A stretch of DNA of 64,000 nt from Macrotis lagotis (GCF_037893015.1 NC_133660.1:282969067-283033066); one strand, 5' to 3'. Shown: positions 12,493-29,103, numbered from the stretch's first letter. Translations and numbers: made by a program. The notes: a model not told the origin generated them from the sequence alone.

Positions 12493-12727
12493 TTGAGGAA
12501 TGTATAACTCTTTATGACCCCACATTTAGGGTTTTCTTGGAAAAAAATACTAGTGGTTTGTCATTTCATCCATTTATTTTATAGCTGAGAAACTGAGGCA
12601 AACAGGATTAAATGACTTGCCCAATGTCACAAAATAAGCGTCTGAGGTCAGATTTGAATTCAGGAAGATGAGTCTTCCTGACTCCAAGCCCAGGACTTGA
12701 TCCACTACCTAGCTACCTAGCTGCCCC
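12493..12727 (-). repeat. CORE-SINE with RTE-type tail (MAR1-like), near full length
   Basis: The minus strand carries a complete order: head (plus-strand 'ctagctacctagctgcccc' at the right end), core ('cttgcccaatgtcacaa') and an RTE-type tail ending in 'aactctttatgaccccac' (plus strand, left end). That last phrase is the hallmark shared with RTE/BovB-type 3' tails. It sits inside the antisense L1. Confidence 0.75.
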
Positions 12728-13330
12728 AAGCACATCATTTCTTGCAGTTTAACTGTTCTCCAATAGATGAGTTTCTGCTTTATTTTCAATTCTTAACTCT
12801 CACAAAAAGTGCTGCTGTAAATATGTTTGAGTCTACAGTGACTTTTTTCTTATCAGTGGAGTATCTTATCAATGGAGTTTTTGTTGGTCCAATAAAAGAA
12901 TCTCTGGTTCAGACCTTCTAGTGTCATTTTAGTCCCTTTCTTTGCACAGTTGTAAATTGCTTTCTAAGATGGTCAGACCACTCTATACTCCATTAACAAG
13001 GGGTTAGTGTGCTTGCCTTCCCACGACCCTTCCAATATTCACTACTGTTGGGTTTTGTCACTTAGGCCAGTTTTCTAGGTGTGTGGTAAAACATTAGGGT
13101 AGTTTTGATTTATACTTGTTTCTCTTATTGTTAAGTGACTGTTAGTTCATATCCTTTGACCATTCATTTATTGGGAAATGGTTATTAGTTTTATATTGAA
13201 TAATTGCTTTTATGTCTTGGATGCCAAACCTTTGTCAGAGAAATTTGATAAAAAGGTTTTTTTTTTCCTCATTTGACTGTTTCCCTTAGATGCCTTAATG
13301 CTGTCTGGACAGAGGGGCTTCCAGTTTTAA

Positions 13331-15414
13331 GTTGCCTCTTCTACTGAAGACACTGAATTATGAATCTGCATCATTCATGATTTTAGGGTAGCCTATGGTC
13401 TCAAATTCTGTGAGGTCCTCTGTTGTATCAAATGGATCCTTTCCTCCCCTCCCTCCCTCCCTTCTTTGTTTCTTCTACTCTTATAAGCACTATTGACTCA
13501 TAAACGCCTGCATTTGTCTACTGTATTGGAAGGCGGGGTTTTCTTCTGTTGTTAGGGTTTTTCTAGCGGACTTATCTGTTTATATTCAACGTCTTTGCTA
13601 TTTCTCCTTCCTGATGTCTTTGGTACTTTCAGTCTTTTCCTCCCCTTAGTTTCCCTTGTCACTTATGTCATGGCTCAGTCCCCTTTGATGCTTCCACCTC
13701 CTCCCACACTGGACAATGCACAGTTCACCTGCCTGAGGTCTCGGGGGGGGGGGTCAGAACTGGCCCCACTGGATGCTGGGTTCTCCCCCAAGCCTTGGCA
13801 GAGGCCCAGCCTCGTAGCCAGCTCTTTGTCCCAGCACCAGCAGTCAGAGCTTTGCAGCACTGGTGCTTCTGGGGTGCAGGCCCTCCCTTACCCCCCCTTG
13901 CTGGTTTTTGCCCCTGAGGGGCTCATGGATAGGGAAGCCTGAACAAATGTCCTTAGTCTGGAGCTAGAGGAAGGGGCAGTAGGGTTCCGGGGACAGAAGT
14001 GGGTTTGGATGGGAGGCTCTGGTGTTGCAAGGATAGCTTTGCTGCCAGTAGGGTAAGGGGCTGGGGGTGGGGGTGGGGGATGCAGAATGAGCTCTGCCAG
14101 TCACTTGAGTGAGAATTCCTGGGTTTGGGCTTGGTTTGTTGAACCTTCTGAGGGTCCTAGACCATGGAACCCATGATGGTGCTTTATCTTTGGTGTATCA
14201 TTTCTGTTTGGAAGAGATTCGAGAGGTTGTGGGGATCAGAGGAAATGTGAGTCCTGTTCACAGGACCCAGAAGTCTTGTGCTTAATAAATATTGATTTTC
14301 TGAGCCTCTCTGAACCTCCTCCCCCCAGCTGCTTGTACTTGCTCCCCAAATTAACTTGTTTTGGGCCCTCTTGGGGTCTCCTCCAATAGAATGTTAGTGG
14401 CAGAGAATGGAACTCTTCACCTGAGTCAGGAATCTGACCCCTGAGCAACTCATTTAACCTGTTTGCCGCAACTTCTTCCTAAGACTGTCACAAAGAGCTT
14501 GGTAAACTTGAAAGCTTCATAAAATTGTTAGCCATGAAGTCATGGCTGAGTGTCCTGTTTGGCAGAGGTAGGATTTGCATCCAGAGCCTGGGCCTGCCTG
14601 CTGCCCTGCCTTAGTTTTTTGTCTCCACTGCTTTACTTTGTAGCTGTGCAACACAGGGGGCTATTCCTGTGTAGGCCCGATGCTCATCTTACAGAGAACG
14701 CCTCTGGGGGGAGCCGCATACTGTGGGGTTGTCTGTAGGCGTCTGAGGCAGTTGGGCCTTCGGACCACAGCCTGCCTCACGCTTACTGTGTGACCTTGGG
14801 CGAGTCACATCAGGCACTCCCTTAACTGTAAGATGGGGCAATAATAACACTACCTGCCTCGGAAGGATGTGGGGAAGAGTCAAATGAGAAACTGATTCAC
14901 TTTGCCTGGTCAGGGCTAGCAAGGAGGAGGCGACTGGCACCCCCTGGCTTCCCTCTCTCACTAAGTCTGAATACCCCCCACAACAAAGATGGTCTTAGGT
15001 GGGTCCTTCCCGGAGAGGTCTCCAGGGGAGGGGGCTCCTCAGATCCCCACTCTCCTTCCCCTTAGCCCCTCATGCCATGCCAGTCTAAAGGTCATGGCAC
15101 CATCCCTGACCCTGGGCTCCTGAGTCTGGCACTTCCAGAGCTCTGTTCCTCTGGCAAGATTTTTCCCTCCCTTCTTTCTTTAGTCTGATTCCATCAACGA
15201 GGCTGGGCAGGCCAGGATGGGGTTAAGGAGGGGGTTAATGGTCCTGCGGCTCAGTGACCCTAGTCAAGACCCTTCCTCTCTGGAGGGCTTTTAAACCAAG
15301 GTCCTTGAACTGGATAAGCTCCAGGGTCCCATTGGAGCTCTGGCATTCTGTGATGCCCAGAGGGGGCAGGGCTGTGGGGGTGAGGAGAGGGAAGGGAGGG
15401 GTCTAGGCCAGCAA
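13331..15414. other. Gene-free flank downstream of OVOL1
   Basis: No exon is recognised. MIR-type fragments lie at about 14400-14540, 14770-14935 and 15235-15355, all readable on plus. The small open frame at 13595-13942 has no known domain. A G-run at about 13742-13753 and CCCTCC-rich tracts near 13440-13465 are simple sequence. Confidence 0.55.
14770..14935 (+). repeat. MIR SINE
   Basis: The core 'actgtgtgaccttgggcgag' followed by 'cccttaactgtaagatgggg' and 'ataataacactacctgcctc' is a clear MIR signature in sense orientation. It is an ancient insertion without visible target duplications. Confidence 0.7.
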
Positions 15415-16784
15415 GACACCAAAGAGGGTTTAGATTTTATTGACGAACAGAAAAACCAGTTACAAAATCAAACAGACAACACAGAGCCTGGTGACGCCAG
15501 CCAGCAGAGCCGGTGGGTAGTGATAAAAACATGTAAACCAACTGGGCTGCCGTGTAGACATTAGCCCCCCAGACCTTCTGGCAGAGGAGCGTTAAAACAA
15601 AAGATCCTGAGGGTGTACCCCGGGTGGACTGGCAAGGGAGCAATGGGAACCTGGAGGCAAGATGGAGGAAGAGCCGGGTGGGTTCCCCAGCAGCGGGGGC
15701 ACCTAAGCCAGACTGATGACCACAGTCAGAGGTCTTATCCGCTGGCAAGGCTGGAAGGATGTGGGACCGGTTCTTCCCTTGACCACAATGAAGAATCCAC
15801 AGAAGCCTCAGGCCAGCTCCCTTACTTTAGGGCCACAACAAATGGAAAAGTGGACAAAAGAATAGCTTTTTTCTTTAAATGGTAGAAACATCAGAGAACT
15901 GGGATGCAGCTTCCCCACCATTGTAAACTGAGCATCATCTGGGGGATGGGGGCCCACAGGGTCAGCTGAAGGGCCATGTCGGGACCCCTGGACCCTGCCC
16001 GCCCCACAGAGGTTCAGAAGCCCCCTCACCTGGCCCCCGTCTATGCTACTCCCTTTCAGGTGATGGAGATGGTGGATTCTGGGTGACACAGGCAGAGCCA
16101 GTGGGAATCAACCAGAGTGGTGAGTACCCACGTGGCCCTGGGGTGGGGAGCTGCCAGGGGATCGTGGCAGAAGGACCTTGTCTGAGCCAGGCCTCGGGGG
16201 ACACAAGAACTTGGGCCCACAGGGATGAGCCTTGGAGGAGGTAGGGATGGAGAAGAGCTTCCAACAATATATTACTCTCTGTACATATGTGCTCTTTGTA
16301 AAAGGCCTTGGGTGAGGCCGGGGAGGGGACTCGAACCCCTGACAGCAGCCACCTTGAGTAAGGGTCTTCCCTTCAAGTCCTCCTGATGAGGAAGTCTTTG
16401 TTCAGCTAGTGGCTGCTTCTCCCTGAACCCCTCATACTGGGGCTCCAAAGCAGGGGAACCCTCCTTAGCCAAGGGAGGTGAGACACCCCAGCTCTGTGTC
16501 CTCTCTGGCTCTGCAGAGACGAAGCACACTGGGGCCCCTGTGCCTGAGGGGGCTCCTTTCCCAAATGCTTGGGCTGCAGCGGGCTCAGTGCGCTCTCGGG
16601 GTGAAGGCCCGACCCACGTTAGGGTCTGGAGACAGGGATGGTTTGGCAGAAGGGTCCCCAGAGCTGAGGAGGGGCTGGTACTGTGTGGGTGACCTGTACC
16701 CTGGGAGTCCCTCACCCAGATGTTCTGGCTGTGGTGAACTTGGTGCCCTCCCTTGGGGAGGCAGAGGCCCCAGCCTCCCCAGAG
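15415..16784 (-). other. OVOL1: OVOL1 3' untranslated region
   Basis: This is the sequence between the OVOL1 stop codon and the first good poly(A) signal on the minus strand. It shows no competing gene and no clear repeat, which fits a terminal exon of about 1.4 kb. The boundary is inferred from the signal at 15436-15441, not from transcripts. Confidence 0.6.
15436..15441 (-). terminator. OVOL1 poly(A) signal AATAAA
   Basis: A canonical AATAAA hexamer on the minus strand (TTTATT on plus) about 1.34 kb past the OVOL1 stop. Cleavage would be expected near 15415-15425. Confidence 0.65.
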
Positions 16785-21483
<4,699 letters not shown>

Positions 21484-22060
21484 GGCGGCGGGCGGCGGGC
21501 GGCGGGCGGCGGGCGGCGGGCAGCGCGGGCAGCGCGGGCAGCGCGGGGCTCTGGCCCGGCCCGACGGCGCGCACTTTATGGGCGGCTGCGTGCGCCGGGG
21601 CGGGCCGGCGGGAGGGGCCGGGCACGGCGCATGCGTGCCGGGATAACGGGCGCCTCACCTGGCCGCCACCTGCCCGGCCGGTTCCCGCGGCCGTCGGGGC
21701 GCCGCCCCCCCGGGGAGCTCCAAGCGCCCGGGGGAGGCGGGGACGGCGGGGGGACCCCGCGGGGAGCCCCGGACGCCCCGGACGCCGGGGCCCAGAGCGA
21801 GCCTCGGACCCCGGCCCGGGGGGCAAGAGGGGCGGGGCTGCGGGGAGGGGGAGGGGGCCCCGCTGCTCTGCCTGAGGAGTCGGGGACCCGGAAGCCTCGG
21901 TTGCTTCTGGTGCCCCCCCGCCGTACGCCGGTGCCCCACACGGCTCCCACTGGTGCCCTCCACCGTGCCACCGGTGCCCCCTGCACAGCACGGAGGCAGA
22001 GCTGCGTCTCTGGAAAGGGCTCATTAGAGGTTGCGGGTCAGAAGAGCAAGCCGAGGTCAG
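21484..22060 (-). promoter_or_regulatory. OVOL1 promoter / CpG island
   Basis: A dense CpG island runs from about 20900 to 22060 across exon 1. A CATAAA box on the minus strand (plus 21575-21580) lies about 92 bp upstream of the ATG and could place the start site near 21545-21550, giving a short 5' leader. The leader contains a run of GGC-rich repeats just before the ATG (21485-21545, 'gcggcgggcggcgggc' then 'cagcgcggg' units). The start site is inference. Confidence 0.5.
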
Positions 22061-23330
22061 TGGGGAACTGAGGGCACCTTCGGGGGTCAGCCGGCTTTGG
22101 GAGTGGGGGAGCCCTCCAGCCCTCGCACACCTGGGCCCAGCTGAGTCTCACCTCCCACACAGGGTGCGTGCCCAGACGCACAAGCTCAGCCGCTGCCCTC
22201 GGGTACGAGGCCTGACCTGGCACCCCTGGGTCCGGGCCTCTTGGCGAATTTGCCCCAACTCCCCCCGGGTGCCTACTCTGGGGACAAGGTACCAAGGGGC
22301 CAGGCTTTGCTGGGTTAACTCCAGGACCCTCCCGACCACCGGGAAGGGGGGGGTTCTATTATGCCAGGCTCCAGATGGGGAAGCAAAGTCCAGGGAGGCA
22401 GCAAGGATGCACCTGAGGTGGGATTCGCAGTCAGATGTTCATGAGCCCCAGCCACCGCCCCCACCCCCAACACCAGCCCAGCCAGCCCGACTTGGACAGG
22501 GCCCTGAGACCCTTCCCATGCCCCGGCCTCCCCTCAGCTCCAGACTGAAACCACAGCTCCAGTTTGGGTCGGGGGGCTCTTCGGTCTGCTCGTCTGATTC
22601 TCATCAGCATGATAAAGGGCCAGGGGCACCGTACACGAGGGGGTTCCGCAGGGCGGAAGGCAAGGGTCCCCGACCACAACGCAGCCAGGAAGGCCTAAAG
22701 AATTGCCGGGGTCGGCTCCCCGCTCCCGGGGGGGGGGGCGAGGGGTCACCTGAGGCCAGCAGACGTGGACCCCGGGCTCACAGCCATCAGGTAGGGGAAT
22801 TCAGGGTCATCGAATAAGGGTGTATCCACACTAGAATCCCTCCAGTGCCTTCCTCTCAGTCTATAGGCTAAAGGTGAGCTTGGGAACTCTCCGAGCCTCA
22901 GCTGTCAAATGCGGGGGTTGCCGGTCACCTCTGAGGTCTGATGTCTACAGCTTTGTGGGGCTAGATAGTGCAGGGAGTATTGGGGTTTACAGCCAAGAAA
23001 ATTGAGGCTTACGTCAAAAGACTAGACCAGGATCACACAGATCCAGTGCTCTTTCCCCAACCCTCAAATTGTCGCCTTGCTGGTCACTTTTCAAAAGTCA
23101 CAGCCTCCTTAAAAACGAGGGCTTGCTCTTGGCCCCGAGTCCCCAGCCCAACACCACGCCTCGAATTTGGTGGGTGAGTGCAGTGCTCCATGAATGGAAC
23201 TGGAAGCTGCTGCGGTAGTGACCCCACATTAGGAAGCTTCAAGTCTAAGGTAAACAGCCCTGGAAAAACTTGGCCCAAGATTGTGGACTTCTCCAAGCTG
23301 GCTGCATTTTCCTCATTGGGGTCTTGGGCT
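22061..23330. other. Gene-free stretch upstream of OVOL1
   Basis: GC-rich, without recognised exons. One weak MIR-like piece lies near 22970-23050 ('aaaattgaggcttacgtca'). Otherwise I see nothing specific. Confidence 0.5.
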
Positions 23331-25400
23331 ATGAGAAGCAGGATTTAGTTTTTTTTTTTAAACTTAGAGTTAAAAGCTAAAATAAAGAGCCCATTTTTTT
23401 CTTTCCCTCCTACTTTCCTCCCCCATTTGAAAAAAGAGATAAAACCAGAATCCTGGTAACACAACATGCAATTCTCCCATCAGCCATGTCCCAAAACATC
23501 TTTCATTCTGCATCTCACATCCCCCTCACCTCAGAAGGCAACATTTTCAATTTTAGACATGGCCCGTGTTTGGAGTTTGACTGTCCTCAGCATACTATGA
23601 TTTTTTTGAATTGTTCAAGGGGGTTAAGAGTGTGGGAAGAAGAAAGAATCAACATAAAAAATTTTAAAATACAAAGACAAAAATCTGCCTGGTTTTTTTT
23701 TATAACCATTTTATCAATTGGTGAATGACCCTTTTTCATATAAATTTCAATCAATTCCTTACATACCTGGGTAATGATACCTTTCAAGAAAATTTACTGC
23801 AAAGATTTGTTTTTAACTGTTTTTCTTCTAATTTTAACTTTTCTAGTTTTGTTTGTACTAAACTTTTTAAATTGAATTTTCCTCTCCTTTCCCTTTACAA
23901 AGAAGAGAGTAACGAGTGAGAAGGATGTACTACCCTAAGCACCTCTCAGTCTTCATCTGCTCCCACCCTCCTACCTTCTCTTTGCCCAAAGTCATTCCTA
24001 GGTCCTTTCCTTTTCTTTCCCTTTCAACCAACTCTTGTGATTCACCCCGAGGTTGGAGTTTGCTTTGCTTGTGACTAATTCTTTCCTGAAGCTACCCTAC
24101 CTCCTATTCCTTCTTCTCCCCTCTCCTCTTAATGTGTGGGGACGTGTATCCTTTGACCAATTTACCTTTGAACAACCTCACAATGAGTCTGGAGCCCCCA
24201 CTTCTTCTTTCTAGTTTGTAGAGTCTGCTTGTGTCCCTAGAAGATGTGCCCCCTTCTCTCCCACCACCCCCCTTTTTATTTCTTATTTTCGGATTATTCA
24301 AACATAACAAGAGGACTCCAGAGTCCTTTAATTCCTTCTATGACCAAGATGACCCCTTTTCCTTCATTAGAATGTGAATACTTCATCCTTGTATAGTTTC
24401 TTCTAATTCTCAAAAATAAGTTCATTTGATCCCCATATGGACCTTTCATAGTTCCTACTCTGCTCCACCATTTTCATCAGAAATGCAAGGTAAGCGTCAT
24501 TAAAGGTCCATTTTTAGACCTCTTCTATTCAGATTTGCTGGATGAGTTCACCTTGGTTACAAGCCTCTATCTTTTACTTTCTGGAGCCTCCTCTTCCAAG
24601 CTTTCCTTTTTCTTGTGGTAGTCATAACATTTTTGTGTGACCCACCTCCTTCCTCAAGTACTTGGACTCTTTTTGGATGCGTGCAGCAATTTTTCTTTAA
24701 ACTGGAAGCTCCGGATCTTATGAAATTCCTGGGGCTCTTCATTTTGGGGTTTCTTTGGAGGTGACTGGTAGACTCTTTCTTTATTCAGCTCTCTAAGAGG
24801 TTCTAATAGGTAGGTGTTTTTTATTCATGATTTCTTGAAATATGGTAGACAGTTCCTCTTTTGGGGGATAGATTGATAGATTACAGATAGACTGATGATT
24901 CTTAGATTCCCCTCCCTCCCATCCCCATATCCTGCTTTCCAGGTTGATTGTCTTTTATATAAGGTATCTTATATTTTCTTCCCCACCCCCCACCCCCAGG
25001 AGTGAGGTTAAGTAAGTTGTACAAGGCAGCTAGGTTTTTTAAGTCTTTTGACTTTTAACTCTTGCTTGGTCCATTCTGATTTTCAAATTTTCTGTTACTT
25101 GTACTACATTTGTTTCCAAGTGTTTCCTCTAGCACTCTCATTTCTTTTCCAATTCTTTTCTCAAGAGGATTCCTGTTATTTATAAAATGATTTTTAAGCC
25201 CTTGCTTTATTTCCTTCAGGAATTCTGCCCTTGTGATCAAGCTGTGTTTTCCTGAAGTTTTATTTACAGATCTTTTAGAATTTTTCTTTTCCAGGTTGGA
25301 GTCATGGGTATTCATGACTCCCTAACACCTCTTCATTATGTGTATCTTTTTTTATTTTCTCAGTCTTTCTTTCGGGATTGGCATTTGTTCTACAGAGCAG
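23331..25400 (-). repeat. AT-rich repeat block, partly antisense L1
   Basis: Base composition drops sharply here between two GC-rich regions. At 23690-23880 the plus strand reads 'ttttatcaattggtgaatga' and 'caatcaattccttacatacc', which is antisense to the sequence downstream of L1 ORF2 seen elsewhere in this window. The rest (23880-25400) is T/C-rich. A minus-strand frame at 25055-25315 (86 aa, Lys/Asn/Glu-rich, starting MNTHDSNLEK) may be a remnant of a LINE ORF1-like coiled coil, but I cannot assign it. Confidence 0.45.
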
Positions 25401-25687
25401 ACCCTTCTGAAGGGAAGGGTGAGACCTGCTTTTGGTGGAAAGGGGGCTCATCATTTGGGACCCCATCACTTTGATCACTGAGGGCTTCTCTTCTCAAGAA
25501 CCTCGGGGGCAGTTCAAAGTAACCAGCAGGGAAGCTCTGATCACCCCCTTCCCCATCTGAGTCTTGTATGGGTCCCAAACCCCAGATGGCTCTGGGCAGC
25601 ACCACTGCAGACTTGCCCTGTATGGACCCAGGGGACCCTGATGGCCCTGAGCCCAGGAAGCTAGCAGGAAGGGTGTTTGGGTGCAGT

Positions 25688-25900
25688 CATTCAGCCAATA
25701 AACATTTAAGCTCACAGTCTGTATTCCATACAAACAAGCTAGAGATAAATAAATTGGAAATAATCAGAGGTAATTAATGCATCTGCATCAAAAGGAGTTA
25801 GGAAAGATTGCTTATAGAAAATGAGATTTTAGCTGATGCTTCAAGGAAGTCAGGGAGCCCAGAGGAAAAGATTAAGAAGAGTTCTAGATCTGAGTGGTTT
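25688..25900 (-). repeat. L2/CR1-type LINE 3' fragment
   Basis: The plus strand reads 'cagccaataaacatttaagc', 'gagataaataaattggaaat' and 'gagattttagctgatgcttc', the antisense order of the same L2-like 3' region found at 52.0-52.4 kb in this window. It is old, with no coding frame. Confidence 0.5.
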
Positions 25901-25947
25901 TGAACCACACATCACCTTGCCAGGTTCAGGGCTAAATCCGCCAACCC

Positions 25948-26080
25948 AGAGTAGCTAGGTGGCACAGTGGGTAGAATGCCAGTCTTGGAGTCAGAAGGAC
26001 CCGAGTTCAAATTCAGCCTCAGACACTTATTACCTAGCTATGTGACCTTAATCCCATTGACTTAAATTAAAAAAAAAAAG
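25948..26080 (+). repeat. CORE-SINE
   Basis: Sense-strand SINE from 'gtagctaggtggcacagtgg' through the core to an A-run at 26068-26078. Imperfect target-site duplications flank it: 'taaatccgccaaccc' before and 'taaatctgcaaaccc' after. The core lacks part of the 'cttgggcaagtca' segment. Confidence 0.78.
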
Positions 26081-27777
26081 TTAAATCTGCAAACCCTCCC
26101 TCCCCACCCCCCAGGGTCAGAACCACAGTGATGTCTGCACACAGCCTCAGGCCCTACCTTCCATTGGCCACAAGCTCCTTCTCTTGATGCCCCCCAGACC
26201 CCCAATCTGAAGGGTTCTGGGCAGTCCTTCTTGGCTAGGCTTTCTCCCTAGGACCCACAGGTCTCTGGCTGAGCCATGGGCTGCAGGAATGACTTGCTGA
26301 GTTTCCCAGTTACTGTGGGGCCCATGCTCTTCTCAGGCAGATGTCCACCCAGGGGAGAATCCTTGGGGGTCAGTGATCCTATTCTCCAAATCCTGAATTG
26401 GAACACTAGGATGACAGCTTGAGACCTGAGGATGACCTGGGGAGAGCTGGCCCAGGCTCTTCATTACAGAGGGGTAAACCGAGGCTAGAGAAATGACAGA
26501 ACGCTGGCTTGGAACAGCCTCAGAGACACTCATCATCAGGAAGACTCTTCAGGTTTAAACACCCCTGCACCCTAGACCTGGAGACGGAAGGCCCAAGTTC
26601 AAATCCAGTCTCAGTCACTCTTAGCTGCAGGACTCTGGGCAAATCCCTCTGCCTGCCTCAGTTTCCTCACTGAACCCCTCTGCCTCATTTTGAGGATCAA
26701 ATAAGATAATAGTTGTGAAGCTCTTGGGAAGCTGGTCTTCCTGCAGCTTCTCATCACTCCACCTTCATTCTCTGGATATTTGAAAAGCACTTATTAAGCA
26801 CCTACTCTGTGTCAAGCATGGGGGGGGGTCAAAACTAAGACCAGAAATTTTCCTGCCCTCGAGGTGCTCCTCCTGGCCATGTGAGTCACCTGTAACTGTG
26901 AGGAAAGACCCAGAGAAGATGCCTGGGGGGGCGGGGGCAGGCAGGGGGGGCACGTTGGGACCCTCCTGGAGGCTCTCAGGCCCACAGCCTCCTTTGATGG
27001 ATGAGGGTTGTACAGCACTCACTCCTCCCAGCCTGTGCCAGGGCAGGACTAGAACTCAGGATGCATCTCAATGCTGCCCATACTAGTAGAGGCTTCCATT
27101 TGTATGGCGCCACCAGGCTGCTAAGGGGTCACAGCCACCAGGTCCATCGTAGTATTTCCTTCAGTGTGTTTATTTTCTTTAAATTTGACTTATGGTTTCT
27201 TTTATTTATGGAGCAAAGAAAATCCTATGGCTTCCTATTAGTTTCCCCATTAAATACAAGTCTGTTTGCCATAAAGAACTCATCTGGACCGTGCCCTCCT
27301 GCTCTCCAGCCTGTAACCCTCTTCTCTGCCCTGACCAGGAGAGCTTCCCCCCATACCACACACACACACACACACCACAGACACATACGACACCCCCACA
27401 CATACACACAACAGTTCCCGCCCCCGAGATGCCCACCCTTCCTCACTTCCTTGGCTCAACGTCCACTCCCTGGGGAGACCTCCCTGCCTGGGTCCCCCTG
27501 CTGCTGGAACCTTCCCTCTGACACCCCACCACAGACGCTGCCAGCTTGGGGCTCTGTTCCTTGACCTCTTTGTAAGGATGGCACAAGGAGAACTCAATGA
27601 TTGCCTGTTGCCGCCCGGCCACCATGCCCACATAGCCACCCACCCTCCCTTCTGGAGGAGGGCTGAGGGTTAGGGGAAGTGCACTGGCATCCGATGGGCT
27701 CCCATCTGTTTGTCATTATCAACAATGAGGGCACCTGAGGTTTGATGGGGAATTTAAGGTTAAGAATCTTGTCTTGG
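26081..27777. other. Gene-free stretch with simple repeats and an old SINE
   Basis: Holds a MIR/CORE-type SINE at about 26575-26740 ('aagttcaaatccagtctcag', 'gcctcagtttcctcactg'), a short antisense L2 tail near 26785-26820, and a (CA)n run at 27357-27375. The 187-aa frame at 27001-27564 crosses the CA repeat and encodes a TH/HTH-rich stretch; it is not a credible gene. Confidence 0.5.
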
Positions 27778-27940
27778 AGGGGCGGCTAGGTGGTGTAGTG
27801 GATAAAGCACTGGCCTTGGAGTCAGGAGTACCTGGGTTCAAATCTGGTCTCAGACACTTAATAATTGCCTAGCTGTGTGGCCTTGGGCAAGCCACTTAAC
27901 CCCATTTGCCTTGCAAGAAAAAAAAACCTTAAAAAAAAAA
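27778..27940 (+). repeat. CORE-SINE with perfect target-site duplications
   Basis: Complete short CORE-SINE from 'aggggcggctaggtggtgta' to an A-rich tail. The 16 bp duplication 'aagaatcttgtcttgg' is perfect at 27762-27777 and 27941-27956. Low divergence suggests a recent insertion. It is the first of three SINEs lying almost head-to-tail. Confidence 0.9.
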
Positions 27941-27956
27941 AAGAATCTTGTCTTGG

Positions 27957-28058
27957 GGTAGCTGGGTGGCCCAGTGGATCGATCGACCCCTAGCTGTGTG
28001 AGCTTGGACAAGTCACTTAACCCCACTGCCTTGCAAAAACAAAAAACAAAAAAAATGC
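27957..28058 (+). repeat. Internally deleted CORE-SINE
   Basis: Starts 'ggtagctgggtggcccagtg' and jumps directly to 'cctagctgtgtgagcttgga' and an A-rich tail, so the middle ~60 bases of the usual unit are missing. It abuts the duplication of the preceding SINE. Confidence 0.75.
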
Positions 28059-28084
28059 TTATCTTTTTTATTGGGAGCGGGGGG

Positions 28085-28275
28085 AGCTAGGTGGTAGTGA
28101 ATAGAGCACCAGGCCTGGAGTCAGGAAGACCTGAGTTCAAATCTGACCTCAGATACTTACTAGCAGTGAGGCCCTGGGCAAGTCACCCAATTTCTGTCTG
28201 CCTCAGTCTCCCTCTATAAAATGAGCTGGAGAAGGAATGGCGAACCCCTCCAGTATCTCTGCCAAGAAAAGAGGA
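28085..28275 (+). repeat. CORE-SINE with RTE-type tail (MAR1-like)
   Basis: Sense SINE from 'gagctaggtggtagtgaata' through 'ccctgggcaagtcaccc' to the tail signature 'gctggagaaggaatggcgaa' and 'tatctctgccaagaaaagag'. The distal 'tcacaaagagtc' part of the tail is missing. Confidence 0.75.
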
Positions 28276-28966
28276 CCTGACCAAACATTTGCCTTTTAAT
28301 TTATTTAGAACAAATGTCATTACCCATCAGCCAAGTCCAGGGTGACAAGGCTCCACCTCTATTGCCCCCTACTTCTAAAAAGAATGGGGGGAAGTCCATC
28401 TTCATTACTTTTCTGGTTCTGCTTCATTGTTTCTCATCACCTACCACAGTGGGCCTACCATCAGGGGTCTCAGGGGGCCCCCAGGAGATACAGGACCCTG
28501 GGAGCCTGGGAGATCCAACAAAAGGCCAAAGTGGCCCTGCCCTCAAGATGCTTCTATTCTGCTTGGGCACAGACCAAACAAACAGCTGGCTGCAGAATCT
28601 GAAGGGGGGGGGGGGAACCAGAAATGAAGGTGGGCTTTGACCTGAGCTTGGAGAAAGCCAGAAGGCCTGGAGACAGAGGCAAGTGGCCAGAGCAGGCAGA
28701 GCCAGGGGGCAGACTGGGCAGAGGGAGAAGGTGGAGACTGGTGTGGTCAGGGGGTACTAGGCAGGGGGTGGAGGGATTGAAGAGGGGAGGGGAGGGGCTG
28801 GACCAGGGACTGGCTTTGTCAGAGACTAGAGGTGGCTGGATGTGGGAGATGCTGACTGGTAGGGGGGTCAGTCAGGGTGGCCATCGTGTGGGGCAGCTGG
28901 GAGGACGGGGGCCTTCAGCAGGATTGTTGTTTTTCAGCCTCAACCAACTTGTAACCACATTTGGGG

Positions 28967-29103
28967 TTTTTTTCCTTTTTAGGTTTTTGCAAGGCAATGG
29001 GGTTAAGTGACTTGCCCAAGGTCACACAGCTAGGTCATTAAGTGTCTGAGGCCGGATTTGAACTCAGGTCCTCCTGACTCCAGGGCCGATGCTCTAGGTG
29101 CCC
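28967..29103 (-). repeat. CORE-SINE
   Basis: Minus-strand short SINE. The plus strand shows a T-rich tail ('tttttttcctttttaggttt'), the core 'cttgcccaaggtcacacagc' and the head ending 'tctaggtgcccc'. Part of the head is deleted. A second, older MIR-like piece follows at about 29140-29225. Confidence 0.75.

Larger units (their letters stand above)
12180..13330 (-). repeat. Old antisense L1 3' region, split by a SINE
   Basis: Compared within this window with the L1 at 49.4-51.4 kb, the stretches around 12755-12840 ('gtgctgctgtaaatatg') and 13150-13260 ('cctttgaccattcatttatt') are antisense versions of its region just after ORF2. The AT-rich part at 12180-12490 is probably the 3' end of the same element. 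A SINE at 12493-12727 interrupts it. Divergence is high and no coding frame survives. Confidence 0.58.

Noticed and set aside
1-15414. Expected neighbour SNX32 or an OVOL1 antisense RNA
   Set aside because: No PX/BAR-like exon or convincing spliced structure could be found; a noncoding RNA cannot be judged from sequence alone.
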